A DNA stretch of 64,000 nt from Parvibaculum sp039973015. GTDB lineage: Bacteria; Pseudomonadota; Alphaproteobacteria; Parvibaculales; Parvibaculaceae. This document shows, in pieces, positions 23,894-32,332 of the stretch. Position numbers and translations under genes: made by a program. The stretch spans positions 124,001 to 188,000 of the forward strand of contig NZ_JBDWLT010000002.1 of assembly GCF_039973015.1 (NCBI RefSeq), in the 5' to 3' direction. The first letter of the stretch is position 1. Each line of letters begins with the position of its first letter. A model generated the notes under the pieces. The model did no database searches. It worked only from the letters and a program-made list of their open reading frames with translations, and was not told where the DNA came from.

Positions 23894-25972
23894 TCAGAAG
23901 TCCGAGAACTTCTTGCCTTCCGCGACGATCTTTTCCAGAAGCGCGGCGGGCTTGAAGTCGTCGCCCATCTGCGCCTGGAATTCCTTCATCTTGGCGAGCA
24001 CCTTGTCCGCGCCGACCGTGTCGCCATAGAACATCGGGCCGCCGCGATAGACCGGGAAGCCGTAGCCGTTGATCCAGACGATATCGATGTCGGAAGCGCG
24101 GATCGCCTTGCCCTCTTCGAGGATCTTCGCGCCCTCGTTGATCATCGGATAGATGCAGCGCTCCAGGATCTCGTCATCCGAGATCTTGCGGCGGTTGATG
24201 CCCTTTTCGGCGGCGTAGTCGAGGATCATCTTTTCCACGACCGGCGAGGGCTTCGCGTTGCGGTTCTCGTCATAGTCGTAATAGCCTGCGCCCGTCTTCT
24301 GGCCGCGGCGGTCCATCTCGCAGAGGCGGTCGCGGAGCGTTTCGCCCTTCGACTTCTCCTTGTTCCAGCCGATATCGAGGCCGGCCAGGTCCGACATGGC
24401 GAAGGGGCCCATGGGCAGGCCGAAGTCGTAGAGAACGCGGTCCACGTCCCAGGGCATCGCGCCTTCCATGATGAGCTTCTGGGCTTCGCGCTGGCGCTGC
24501 GCCAGGATGCGGTTGCCGACGAAGCCGGGGCAGACACCGACCAGAGCGGCGATCTTGCCGATCTTCTTTGCAAGCTGCATGGAGGTTGCGATGACGGATT
24601 TCGACGTCTTGTCCGCGCGCACGACTTCGAGAAGCCGCATCACGTTGGCGGGCGAGAAGAAGTGGAGGCCGATCACGGCTTCCGGCCGCTTCACCGCCGT
24701 TGCGATTTCGTCGATGTTGAGCGCCGAGGTGTTCGTTGCGAGGATCGCGCCCTGCTTCACGATGGCGTCGAGCTTCGCAAAGACTTCCTTCTTCACGTCC
24801 ATGTTCTCGAACACGGCCTCGATCACGAGGTCGCAATCGGCCAGATCGTTCATGTCGAGCGAGCCGGTGAGAAGACCCATCCGCTTCTCGACCTCTTCCA
24901 TGGAGAAGCGGCCCTTCTTGGCGGAGTTCTCGTAGTTCTTGCGGATGGTCGCGATGCCCCGGTCGAGCGCTTCCTGCTTCGTCTCCACGATGGTGACGGG
25001 GATGCCGGTAGTGAGGAAGTTCATGGCGATGCCGCCGCCCATCGTGCCCGCACCGATGATACCGACCTTGTTGACTGGGATGATCGGCGTTTCCTTCGGC
25101 ACGTCCGGCAGCTTCCAGACCTGGCGTTCGGCGAAGAAGACATGGCGCTGCGCGGCGGACTGGGTGCCCGTGATGAGTTCGCGGAAGAGCTTCTGCTCCA
25201 CCTTGATGCCTTCGTCGAAGGGCAGGTTCACCGCCGCCTCGATGCACTGGATATTGTATTCCGGCGCAAGGAAGCCGCGCGTCTTGCGGGCAATGGATTT
25301 GCGGAATTTCTCGAAGATTTCCGGCTTGCCGCGGGCTGCTTCCACCTTGTCGTTCAGGTCGCGCACCTTGTTCAGCGGGCGCTTCTCGGCAACGATCTTG
25401 TTCGCGAAGGCGACCGCGCCCTCGCGCAGCTTGCCTTCCTCGGCCAGATCGTCGACGAGGCCCATTTCAAGGCACTGCTTCGCGCCGACATGTTGGCCGC
25501 TCGTCACCATTTCGAGGGCCTTTTCCGGGCCGACGATGCGCGGCAGGCGCTGTGTGCCGCCCGCGCCCGGCAGCAAGCCCAGGTTCACTTCCGGCAAGCC
25601 GCATTTGGCCGAGGGCACGGCCACGCGGTAATGGCAGGTCAGCGCCACTTCGAGGCCGCCGCCCAGCGCCGTGCCGTGGATCGCGGCGACGACGGGCTTC
25701 GAGGCGTTCTCGATCATGGCCTGCGCGTCGAACAGGCTCGGGCCCTTGGGCGCCTTGCCGAATTCGGTGATGTCCGCACCGGCGATGAAGGTCCGCCCCT
25801 CGCAGATCAGCACGATCGCCTTGACGTCGCTGTCTTCGAGCGCGGCCTTGATGCCGTTATTGATGCCTTCGCGAACCGGCGCGGAAAGCGCGTTCACGGG
25901 GGGTGAGTTGAGGGTGACGACGGCAATGCCGCCTTCCTTCTCAAGCGTGGTGACGTCGTTGATCGCTGTCAT
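23894..25972 (-). CDS. FadB-like enoyl-CoA hydratase / 3-hydroxyacyl-CoA dehydrogenase
   Basis: A 692-residue multifunctional beta-oxidation enzyme of the peroxisomal MFE-1 / FadB type. Residues 1-200 are a crotonase domain with the oxyanion segment FIAGADITEFG and two catalytic Glu residues in GGGLEVAL near 106 and GLPEVNLGLLPG near 126. Residues 295-480 are the NAD-binding dehydrogenase domain (GIIGAGTMGGGIA, then CPGFVGNRILA), followed by the C-terminal dehydrogenase domains to residue 690. It hydrates trans-2-enoyl-CoA and oxidises the 3-hydroxy product. A thiolase gene is not adjacent. The gene neighbours CYP153 and TetR genes and would degrade fatty acids made from oxidised alkanes. Confidence 0.93.
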   Translation of the reverse strand: MTAINDVTTLEKEGGIAVVTLNSPPVNALSAPVREGINNGIKAALEDSDVKAIVLICEGRTFIAGADITEFGKAPKGPSLFDAQAMIENASKPVVAAIHGTALGGGLEVALTCHYRVAVPSAKCGLPEVNLGLLPGAGGTQRLPRIVGPEKALEMVTSGQHVGAKQCLEMGLVDDLAEEGKLREGAVAFANKIVAEKRPLNKVRDLNDKVEAARGKPEIFEKFRKSIARKTRGFLAPEYNIQCIEAAVNLPFDEGIKVEQKLFRELITGTQSAAQRHVFFAERQVWKLPDVPKETPIIPVNKVGIIGAGTMGGGIAMNFLTTGIPVTIVETKQEALDRGIATIRKNYENSAKKGRFSMEEVEKRMGLLTGSLDMNDLADCDLVIEAVFENMDVKKEVFAKLDAIVKQGAILATNTSALNIDEIATAVKRPEAVIGLHFFSPANVMRLLEVVRADKTSKSVIATSMQLAKKIGKIAALVGVCPGFVGNRILAQRQREAQKLIMEGAMPWDVDRVLYDFGLPMGPFAMSDLAGLDIGWNKEKSKGETLRDRLCEMDRRGQKTGAGYYDYDENRNAKPSPVVEKMILDYAAEKGINRRKISDDEILERCIYPMINEGAKILEEGKAIRASDIDIVWINGYGFPVYRGGPMFYGDTVGADKVLAKMKEFQAQMGDDFKPAALLEKIVAEGKKFSDF

Positions 25973-26131
25973 GGCGCTCCCTGCCTCTTTTCTCGTTCTG
26001 GATTAGGAATCCGTTTGTTGGCGGGGATTATAGCGGTGCGGGGCGACGGCGCCACCGGCAGGTATGTGCAATGGTGTTCGGGCTCCGGTCCGGGCCTGAA
26101 CAGGCGGCCGGGCTGTGCTAGGGTCTGGCCC

Positions 26132-26839
26132 ATGCCGGTTGCAGGCGGGGCCAGAAGTGTGAAGCAGCAAAAAGAGAGAGCGAGAGGCGAGGGCAGGGCA
26201 GTCGGACGGCCGCGCAGTGTCGAGGCACAGGCCTCCGCCGATCCCCGCATGGATATCATCGCCGCCGCCGCGCGCCTTTTCCGCGCCAAGGGTATTGCCG
26301 GCGCCTCGGTCCGCGAGATTGCCGCAGAGGCGGGCCTGCGCAAGGCCTCCCTTTATTACTACTTCCCCTCCAAGGAAGAGATCGTCTACGCGATGATCGA
26401 GGGTGTGCTCACGCCCGCGCTCGACATGCAGAAGAAGCTCGCGCGCACGGGGCTGTCGGAGGCCGCGCGGCTCTATCTCTATCTCCGCTTCGATGTGGAG
26501 ATGCTGTGTGCCGCGCCTTACGACTGCACCTGGCTTCTTTCTCATGGCGATCTCAGCGATGCGCGTCTCGCGGCCCACTGGAAGGAGCGCGAGAAACTTC
26601 TCGTCTGGCTCCGTGCCCGGCTGCGAGAGGGGCAAGCAAAGGGCGAGTTCGCCGCCTGCGATGTTGCCACCGTCGCAAAAGCCATGCTTGCCGCTACGGA
26701 ATATTCCGTCACATGGGCCGAGCGCGAAAACCGCAACGGCATGAGGAGGAATGCGGAGGAGGTCGCCTCGCTCCTCGTTCGCGGTGTGCTCGCGGAAGGG
26801 CGCTCTCTCGAAGAGGTAAAGGCCGAAGCGTCGCGCTGA
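26132..26839 (+). CDS. TetR/AcrR family transcriptional regulator
   Basis: A 235-residue regulator. A basic N-terminal tail of about 35 residues precedes the helix-turn-helix (ASVREIAAEAGLRKASLYYYF, cut here at the first 20 residues: ASVREIAAEAGLRKASLYYY), with the following FPSKEEI typical of TetR proteins. The C-terminal half is the helical ligand and dimer domain. I chose the ATG at 26132; the frame is open further upstream but lacks homology. It is divergent from the FadB-like gene and stands 112 bases before the CYP153 gene, so it may control either, or the palindrome before the Rieske gene. Its inducer is not known; an acyl-CoA or alkane derivative is plausible. Confidence 0.85.
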   Translation: MPVAGGARSVKQQKERARGEGRAVGRPRSVEAQASADPRMDIIAAAARLFRAKGIAGASVREIAAEAGLRKASLYYYFPSKEEIVYAMIEGVLTPALDMQKKLARTGLSEAARLYLYLRFDVEMLCAAPYDCTWLLSHGDLSDARLAAHWKEREKLLVWLRARLREGQAKGEFAACDVATVAKAMLAATEYSVTWAERENRNGMRRNAEEVASLLVRGVLAEGRSLEEVKAEASR

Positions 26840-26951
26840 AGCGCATTGTGTGACAGGGCAAAAGCCGAAAACGAGGTGCGGCGCCTTGCGCTCTGGATTC
26901 TTTCAGACAGCGCGATACATTGGTCAAAAGCCGCGATGGAGGAGAAAGATC

Positions 26952-28268
26952 ATGAGTGACGAAAAGGTGGCAGTCGGGCGCGATTATACGCGCAGCAATG
27001 CGGAGCTTGCCGCCCGCTGGAAGATCGACGTCAACCGTGACCCGTATTCGATCCCTCTGGAAGAACTCGATCCCGCGCATGACGATCTTTTCGGTGCGAA
27101 CAAGGTGCTCCCCTATTTCGAGCGCCTGCGGAAGGAAGATCCCGTTCACCTGAGCGAGACCGGGCCTTATGGGCGCTACTGGTCGATCACGAAATATGAA
27201 GACGTGATGTTCGTCGACACGAACCACAAGCTCTTCTCCTCCGATATGCGCAATGGCGGCATTCGCCTCGGCGGCGAACGTATCGAAGGCGAGCCCGATC
27301 CGCTCACCTATCTGCCCATGTTCATCATGGAAGACCCGCCCAAGCATGATGAGCAGCGCAAGGTCGTGCAGCCCATGTTCACGCCGCAGAACCTTGCCGA
27401 TCTCGAACCGCTGATCCGCGAGCGCGCGGGGCAGATCCTCGACGCCCTGCCGGTCGGCGATGAATTCAACTGGGTGCGCGAGGTTTCGGTCGAACTCACG
27501 GGCCGCACCCTCGCCACGCTATTCAATGTGCCGCAGGAAGACCGCCACAAGCTCATTCACTGGTCGGACACGGTGGAGCGTATCGGCGACCCGGAATATT
27601 TCGAGACGCCGGAAGAGGCCTTCAAGGAGCTCTGGAACTGCTGGGAATATTTCGACGGCGTCTGGAAGGACCGTCTGGCCAATCCGGGTTCCGATCTCAT
27701 TTCCATGCTGGCGCATGGCGAGTCGACCAAGAACATGCCGCCGAACGAATATCTCGGCAACATGCTGCTGCTCATCGTCGGCGGCAACGACACCACACGC
27801 AATTCGATCACGGGCGGCGTCCTCGCGCTCAATCAGCACCCGGATGAATATAAGAAGCTCATCGACAATCCGGGCATCATTCCCAATATGGTGTCCGAGA
27901 TCATCCGTTGGCAGAGCCCGGTCGCACATATGTGCCGCACCGCAATGGAAGATGTCGAAATTCGCGGCAAGACCATCAAGAAGTGGGACAAGGTCGCGAT
28001 GTGGTACGTCTCGGGCAATCGCGACGACGAGAAGATCGACCGTGCCAATGAATTCCTGATCGACCGCGAGGGTGCGCGCCAGCATCTTTCCTTCGGTTTC
28101 GGCATTCATCGCTGCATCGGCAATCGTGTCGGCGAAATGCAGCTCCGCATTCTCTGGGAAGAGATCATGAAGCGGTTCAAGAGGGTCGAGGTTACGGGCG
28201 ATCCGAAATATCTCCGCTCGAACTTCATTCGCGGCATCACGGAGCTGCCCGTTACTGTCCGCGTGTAA
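26952..28268 (+). CDS. CYP153-type cytochrome P450 alkane hydroxylase
   Basis: A 438-residue soluble cytochrome P450. The I-helix oxygen motif is GGNDTTRNS near residue 280, the K-helix ExxR is EIIRW, and the haem loop is FGFGIHRCIGN with the ligand Cys at residue 388. The NDTTRNS segment and GIHRCIGNRVGEMQLR loop are characteristic of CYP153, the family that hydroxylates the terminal carbon of medium-chain alkanes. The ATG at 26952 has GGAGGAG eight bases upstream. The ferredoxin and ferredoxin reductase that CYP153 needs are not next to it. A strong terminator follows the gene, so it is probably transcribed alone or with the TetR gene. Confidence 0.9.
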   Translation: MSDEKVAVGRDYTRSNAELAARWKIDVNRDPYSIPLEELDPAHDDLFGANKVLPYFERLRKEDPVHLSETGPYGRYWSITKYEDVMFVDTNHKLFSSDMRNGGIRLGGERIEGEPDPLTYLPMFIMEDPPKHDEQRKVVQPMFTPQNLADLEPLIRERAGQILDALPVGDEFNWVREVSVELTGRTLATLFNVPQEDRHKLIHWSDTVERIGDPEYFETPEEAFKELWNCWEYFDGVWKDRLANPGSDLISMLAHGESTKNMPPNEYLGNMLLLIVGGNDTTRNSITGGVLALNQHPDEYKKLIDNPGIIPNMVSEIIRWQSPVAHMCRTAMEDVEIRGKTIKKWDKVAMWYVSGNRDDEKIDRANEFLIDREGARQHLSFGFGIHRCIGNRVGEMQLRILWEEIMKRFKRVEVTGDPKYLRSNFIRGITELPVTVRV

Positions 28269-28294
28269 GAGCGCGCGGCATTCCCGGTCTTTCA

Positions 28295-28325
28295 GGGCGG
28301 CGGGCGAAGAGCCCGCCGCCCTTTG
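28295..28325 (+). terminator. Intrinsic terminator after CYP153 gene
   Basis: GGGCGGCGGGC and GCCCGCCGCCC make a perfect eleven-base-pair stem with a GAAGA loop, followed by TTTGCTT. It lies 27 bases after the P450 stop and separates that gene from the Rieske oxygenase promoter. Confidence 0.85.
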
Positions 28326-28326
28326 C

Positions 28327-28354
28327 TTGACTCGGCTGCCTCTTCCATCCTAAT
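28327..28354 (+). promoter_or_regulatory. Sigma-70-like promoter of the Rieske oxygenase gene
   Basis: TTGACT at 28327-28332 and CCTAAT at 28349-28354, spaced by 16 bases, resemble the -35 and -10 elements (five and four of six matches). The -10 element lies inside the left arm of the large palindrome, and the start codon is 33 bases downstream. Confidence 0.5.
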
Positions 28355-28380
28355 TTCGACCGAACGGTTGAAATTAGGAT
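28347..28380. promoter_or_regulatory. 34-base palindromic operator over promoter and ribosome site
   Basis: Two perfect eleven-base arms, ATCCTAATTTC and GAAATTAGGAT, flank a twelve-base core with the inner inverted repeat ACCG-AA-CGGT. The whole element is symmetrical except at the two bases beside the core and the central AA. It covers the -10 element, the probable transcription start and the AGGA ribosome site of the Rieske gene, so a bound dimer or pair of dimers would block transcription. ACCG-N2-CGGT cores are common in TetR-family operators; a TetR gene is 2.2 kb upstream. Confidence 0.6.
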
Positions 28381-28386
28381 AAGCCC

Positions 28387-29520
28387 ATGCCTGCCTCGCT
28401 TGAAGGCCTTGTGGAAGAAGCGCGCGGCGCTGTCTTGCGCCCTCTGGCCGAAGCCTCCACGCTGCCGCCGGGCTTCTATACCTCCCCCGATATATTCGAA
28501 GCGGAATGCGAGCTTGTCTTCAGGCGCAACTGGGTCTCGGTTGGGCGCGCCTCTGAAATCCCCGATGCGGGCGATCGCTTTCGTATCGATGTCGCGGGCG
28601 AGCCGCTTCTCATCGTTCGCGGCAAGGACGGTGAGGTCCGTGCGCTGTCCGCCGTTTGCCGCCATCGCTGGATGCTGTTGGGGGAGGGGGCGGAAAGCGC
28701 GGGAACGATTTCCTGCCCCTATCACAAATGGACCTACGCGCTGGATGGCTCGCTCATGGCGGCGCCACTGATGGAAAAGGCTGAAGACTTCAAGCGGGAG
28801 GCCTGCGCCCTTCCGTCATTTGCCTGCGAGATATGGAACGGCTTCATCTTCGTCAATCTGGGCGGCGATGCCGCGCCGCTCGCCCAATCGCTTGTCTCTC
28901 TCGCGACCGAGTTCGCGCCCTGGAAGATGGACGAGATGGAGATCGTCGGCCGGATCGAGTTCGACCAGAGCTATAATTGGAAGGTGCTGGTCGACAACTT
29001 CATGGAGTCCTACCATCACTTCGCGGTTCATCCCGAAACCTTCGAGCCGAATTATCCAGCCGCCCTTTCCTATACGGAGGAGACGGGTGCGCCTTACGCG
29101 GTCGCGCGGATGCCGCACAAGGATGACGTGCTGGCCGAAACATTGTTCAAGCCGCTTGACGGGATTCCGGATCGCGCGCGGCGGAGCTTCTCCGTCTTCA
29201 ATGTCTATCCCTCGATGCTCCTTGCCGTCCTTGCCGACAGTGTCATCTGGTACCGGCTCGAAGTCGAAAGCCTCGACCGTTTCAAGCTCACCATCTATCT
29301 CCTTGCTCACCCCGCCTCGCTCGACGTGCCGGATGCCGACGCGCTGAAGGCGTTTCTGCGCGAGGCCACCTGGCATGTTCACATGGAAGACCTGCCTGCC
29401 TGCGAGGGTGTGCAGCGGGGCCTCATGAGCGGGGCCGCGCAGGCGGGGCGCCTCAGCCATCTCGAAGGCGCTATCCATGCGCACCAGAAATGGCTCCTGG
29501 GTGAGTTTGGACGGGCGTAA
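28387..29520 (+). CDS. Rieske non-haem iron oxygenase, alpha subunit type
   Basis: A 377-residue oxygenase. The Rieske [2Fe-2S] ligands are CRH and, 18 residues later, CPYH (about residues 96-117). The mononuclear iron site is in DNFMESYHHFAVHPETFE near residues 203-220, with the two His and the bridging Asp. RHO proteins of this sort start O-demethylation, ring or alkyl hydroxylation and need a reductase, which is not adjacent. No beta subunit gene follows, so it is likely a homotrimer of the monooxygenase class. The gene has its own promoter and palindromic operator and is expected to be inducible. The substrate cannot be read from sequence; quaternary amines, aromatics or sterols are all possible. 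Confidence 0.88.
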   Translation: MPASLEGLVEEARGAVLRPLAEASTLPPGFYTSPDIFEAECELVFRRNWVSVGRASEIPDAGDRFRIDVAGEPLLIVRGKDGEVRALSAVCRHRWMLLGEGAESAGTISCPYHKWTYALDGSLMAAPLMEKAEDFKREACALPSFACEIWNGFIFVNLGGDAAPLAQSLVSLATEFAPWKMDEMEIVGRIEFDQSYNWKVLVDNFMESYHHFAVHPETFEPNYPAALSYTEETGAPYAVARMPHKDDVLAETLFKPLDGIPDRARRSFSVFNVYPSMLLAVLADSVIWYRLEVESLDRFKLTIYLLAHPASLDVPDADALKAFLREATWHVHMEDLPACEGVQRGLMSGAAQAGRLSHLEGAIHAHQKWLLGEFGRA

Positions 29521-29643
29521 AGCCCGGCGAAGCTGCCTGCTTCGTTCATCAGCGTTCAGTGCTACCTCAGCCTGCGAACAGACCGGCGGATTTTGCGGTG
29601 GCGCGGCCTTCCCCTGCCTGTGCTAGGTTGCGGCAAATGACAT

Positions 29644-30630
29644 TTGCACAACAGGGAAGGGGCGTTTCAGCGCTCCTTGAGGGATTTGACCACCGATCAG
29701 CAAGGCGCCACCGGCGATATCGATGCCATCCGTAAAGGCTTCGAGACGCGCGGCTATATCTGCAATTCGCATATCGCGACCTCCATCTTCCTCGCGGAGA
29801 AGCTGCAAAAGCCGCTTCTCGTCGAAGGCCCTCCGGGCGTCGGCAAGACGGAGCTTGCCAAGGCGACCGCAGAGATGGTCGGCAAGCCCCTGATCCGTCT
29901 CCAGTGCTATGAAGGGCTCGACGAAGCCAAGGCGCTTTACGAGTGGAAATACGGCAAACAGCTTCTCTATACGCAGGTGCTGAAGGAGAAGCTTGGCGAT
30001 CTCATGTCCGGCGCGCAGGGGCTTCAGGAGTCCATGGCCCGCCTGCATGACTTCGACGACACCTTCTTTTCGGAAGAATTTCTGGAGCCGCGTCCTCTGC
30101 TCAAGGCGCTCTGGCAGCCGGGCGGCGCCGTTCTTCTCATCGACGAAATCGACAAGTCGGATGACGAGTTCGAGGCCTTCCTGCTCGAACTTCTGTCCGA
30201 CTACCAGATTTCCGTGCCCGAGCTTGGCACCATCAAGGCGCGCACCACGCCCATCGTCTTTCTCACCTCGAACAATACGCGCGAGATCGGCGATGCGCTG
30301 AAGCGGCGCTGCCTGCATCTCTACATTCCGTTCCCGGATACGGGCCTCGAACAGCGCATCATCGCGGCGCGTGTGCCGGAGATGGAAGTGCGCTTGCGTA
30401 CACAGCTTGTCGCCTTCGTGCAGGGGCTTCGCCAGCTCGACCTGAAGAAGCTTCCTGCCGTCAGCGAGACCATCGACTGGGCACGGACGCTCGTTCTTCT
30501 TCATGCGCGCGAGCTCGATGCCGAACTTGTCCGCAACACATTGAACGTCCTCCTCAAGTTTCAGGACGATATCGACAATGTGGATGGCGAGGTGAACGCG
30601 CTGGTATCGAAAGCCTTGCAGGCGGGGTAG
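29644..30630 (+). CDS. MoxR-family AAA ATPase (CoxD-like)
   Basis: A protein of up to 328 residues, an AAA+ ATPase of the MoxR family. Walker A is GPPGVGKT near residue 60, Walker B is LLIDEIDK near 165, and sensor 1 is FLTSNNTREIGDALKRR. MoxR ATPases work with VWA-domain partners as chaperones that insert cofactors or assemble enzymes, as CoxD and CoxE do for carbon monoxide dehydrogenase. The start is uncertain: TTG at 29644 has no good ribosome site, and TTG codons at 29677 and 29689 are alternatives. The VWA gene starts five bases after the stop. No CO dehydrogenase or methanol dehydrogenase genes are nearby, so the client is unknown. Confidence 0.9.
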   Translation: MHNREGAFQRSLRDLTTDQQGATGDIDAIRKGFETRGYICNSHIATSIFLAEKLQKPLLVEGPPGVGKTELAKATAEMVGKPLIRLQCYEGLDEAKALYEWKYGKQLLYTQVLKEKLGDLMSGAQGLQESMARLHDFDDTFFSEEFLEPRPLLKALWQPGGAVLLIDEIDKSDDEFEAFLLELLSDYQISVPELGTIKARTTPIVFLTSNNTREIGDALKRRCLHLYIPFPDTGLEQRIIAARVPEMEVRLRTQLVAFVQGLRQLDLKKLPAVSETIDWARTLVLLHARELDAELVRNTLNVLLKFQDDIDNVDGEVNALVSKALQAG

Positions 30631-30634
30631 CGCC

Positions 30635-32071
30635 ATGAGCGAAGTCCTCGGCGATTTCATCCGGGCGTTACGCGCCGCGGATGTGCGCGTCTCGACCTCG
30701 GAGTCGATCGATGCCGGCAAGGTGATCGATCTTGTCGGCTTCGACGACCGGGGGACGCTTCGCAGCGCGCTTTCGCAGGTGCTCGCCAAGAGCGAAGACG
30801 AGAAGCAGGCCTTCACGGAGACGTTCGACACCTTCTTTTCCTTCGAACAGTTCAAGGAACGCCCGCAAGCGGCAAACGAAAACGACGAGAGCGAAAGCCG
30901 TGAGGCCGAGGAAGATGGCGGCGATGGCGAAGGGGGAGATCCTTCGCAGTCGGGCAGCGCTCCCATGCCCGGCAGCGGCGGCATGGGTGGCGAGCCGCAA
31001 GGTGAAGCTTCACCGGCGAATATGGACCTTGCCGGTCTTCTGGAGCGGGGCGATCAGGCCGAGCTTCAGATGGCGCTTGCGGAAGGTGCGCGTCAGGCGA
31101 ACCTCAATCGTATCCGCCTCTTCACGCAACGGGGCATGTTCACGCGCCGTATCATGGAAATCATGGGGCTCGACGGTCTCAACGAAGAGATCGAGCGGCG
31201 CGAGACGTCCGGCAATGAAAAAGGGGCGGAGCGTCTCATCGAGGCGCGCGAGGAATTGCGTGGTCAGGTTCGCGACTACGTGGAAAAGCAGCTCGAAATT
31301 TTCACGGCGAATTCAGGCCGCCAGCTTCGCGAGGAAGTTCTCTCGCAGATGCGGCTTTCCAATGTCGATCGCTCCGACATGAAGATCATGCGTGAGCTGG
31401 TGCGCAAGATGGCCAAGCGGCTTATCGCGCTTCATTCGCGCCGCAAGAAGGTCGCCCGGCGCGGTACACTGGATGTCCGCCGCACCATTCGCGCCAATAT
31501 CGAATTTGACGGTCTGCTTTTTCACACCATCTGGAAACGCACCAAGGTCGACCGTCCGAAGGTGATGGCGATCTGCGACGTGTCGGGTTCCGTCGCGCAG
31601 GTGTCGCGCTTCCTGCTCATGTTCCTCTACAGCCTGCAAGAGGTGCTGCCCGATGTGCGCAGCTTTGCCTTCTCCGGCGATCTTGGCGAGACGACGGATC
31701 TCTTCAAGCGTGAGAAGCTTGAAAAGGCCCTGACCGAAGTGCTGCGCGATTTCGGTGGCGGCTCGACGGATTACGGCCGCGCTCTCGAAGATTTCGAATC
31801 TCTCGCCATGAACGATATCGACCATCGCACCACGGTTCTCGTTCTTGGCGATGCGCGCTCCAATTATGGGGATCCGCGTTCGGACATTCTGAATCTGGTT
31901 CACGCGCGCGCCCGGCGCGTCATCTGGCTGAACCCCGAGCCGCGCTCCATGTGGAACTCGGGCGACAGCGAGATGCGCCGCCTCTCGCCCTATTGCGACA
32001 AGGCCGTCACCTGTTCTTCACTCAAGGATCTGGAGCGGGTCGTCTCCGAGCTCCTTCGCAGCGCCGTCTGA
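30635..32071 (+). CDS. VWA-domain protein (CoxE-like), partner of MoxR
   Basis: A 478-residue protein. The N-terminal 75 residues and a helical middle region flank an acidic, Gly- and Ser-rich linker (about 80-130). The C-terminal part is a von Willebrand factor A domain with the MIDAS motif DVSGSVAQ near residue 315, FGGGSTDYGRAL for the second metal ligand and VLGDARSNYGDP for the third. The VWA domain would bind a client through the metal. It immediately follows the MoxR ATPase, five bases apart, and the two form a chaperone pair. Confidence 0.9.
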   Translation: MSEVLGDFIRALRAADVRVSTSESIDAGKVIDLVGFDDRGTLRSALSQVLAKSEDEKQAFTETFDTFFSFEQFKERPQAANENDESESREAEEDGGDGEGGDPSQSGSAPMPGSGGMGGEPQGEASPANMDLAGLLERGDQAELQMALAEGARQANLNRIRLFTQRGMFTRRIMEIMGLDGLNEEIERRETSGNEKGAERLIEAREELRGQVRDYVEKQLEIFTANSGRQLREEVLSQMRLSNVDRSDMKIMRELVRKMAKRLIALHSRRKKVARRGTLDVRRTIRANIEFDGLLFHTIWKRTKVDRPKVMAICDVSGSVAQVSRFLLMFLYSLQEVLPDVRSFAFSGDLGETTDLFKREKLEKALTEVLRDFGGGSTDYGRALEDFESLAMNDIDHRTTVLVLGDARSNYGDPRSDILNLVHARARRVIWLNPEPRSMWNSGDSEMRRLSPYCDKAVTCSSLKDLERVVSELLRSAV

Positions 32072-32122
32072 TACGGCCATTTTCCGGGGATTATTCCGAG
32101 GCGGGGAAATATCCGCCTTATG

Positions 32123-32149
32123 TGACGTTATGATGACGTTTCAATGACG
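32123..32149. repeat. Three TGACG direct repeats phased by eleven bases
   Basis: TGACG occurs at 32123, 32134 and 32145, each eleven bases apart and so on the same face of the helix; the first two are TGACGTT. The set lies in the 261-base gap between the VWA gene and the first SGNH gene. Such helix-phased direct repeats are typical of response-regulator or activator binding. Nothing else was recognised in that gap. Confidence 0.4.
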
Positions 32150-32332
32150 GTCGACCCATATCTAGGCAAGTAATCCCCGGCCCGCTAGACTTCGCGTCTC
32201 ATTATGGAGCAGCCGGGGGGCCTTCCATCAGGCACGTCTGCTGCAAGTCACAAGGCATCTCCGGTCGCGGCAGAGCCTGGGGCTGTGCCGTAACGGATCA
32301 ATGATTCAGTCGCGTTTGAGTTCGGGGGCAAT

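Noticed and set aside
23867..25906. 679-codon open frame opposite the FadB-like gene
   Set aside because: The other strand encodes intact crotonase and dehydrogenase motifs over the full length.
29623..30984. 453-codon minus-strand frame over the MoxR gene
   Set aside because: It is a shadow of the MoxR ATPase coding strand.
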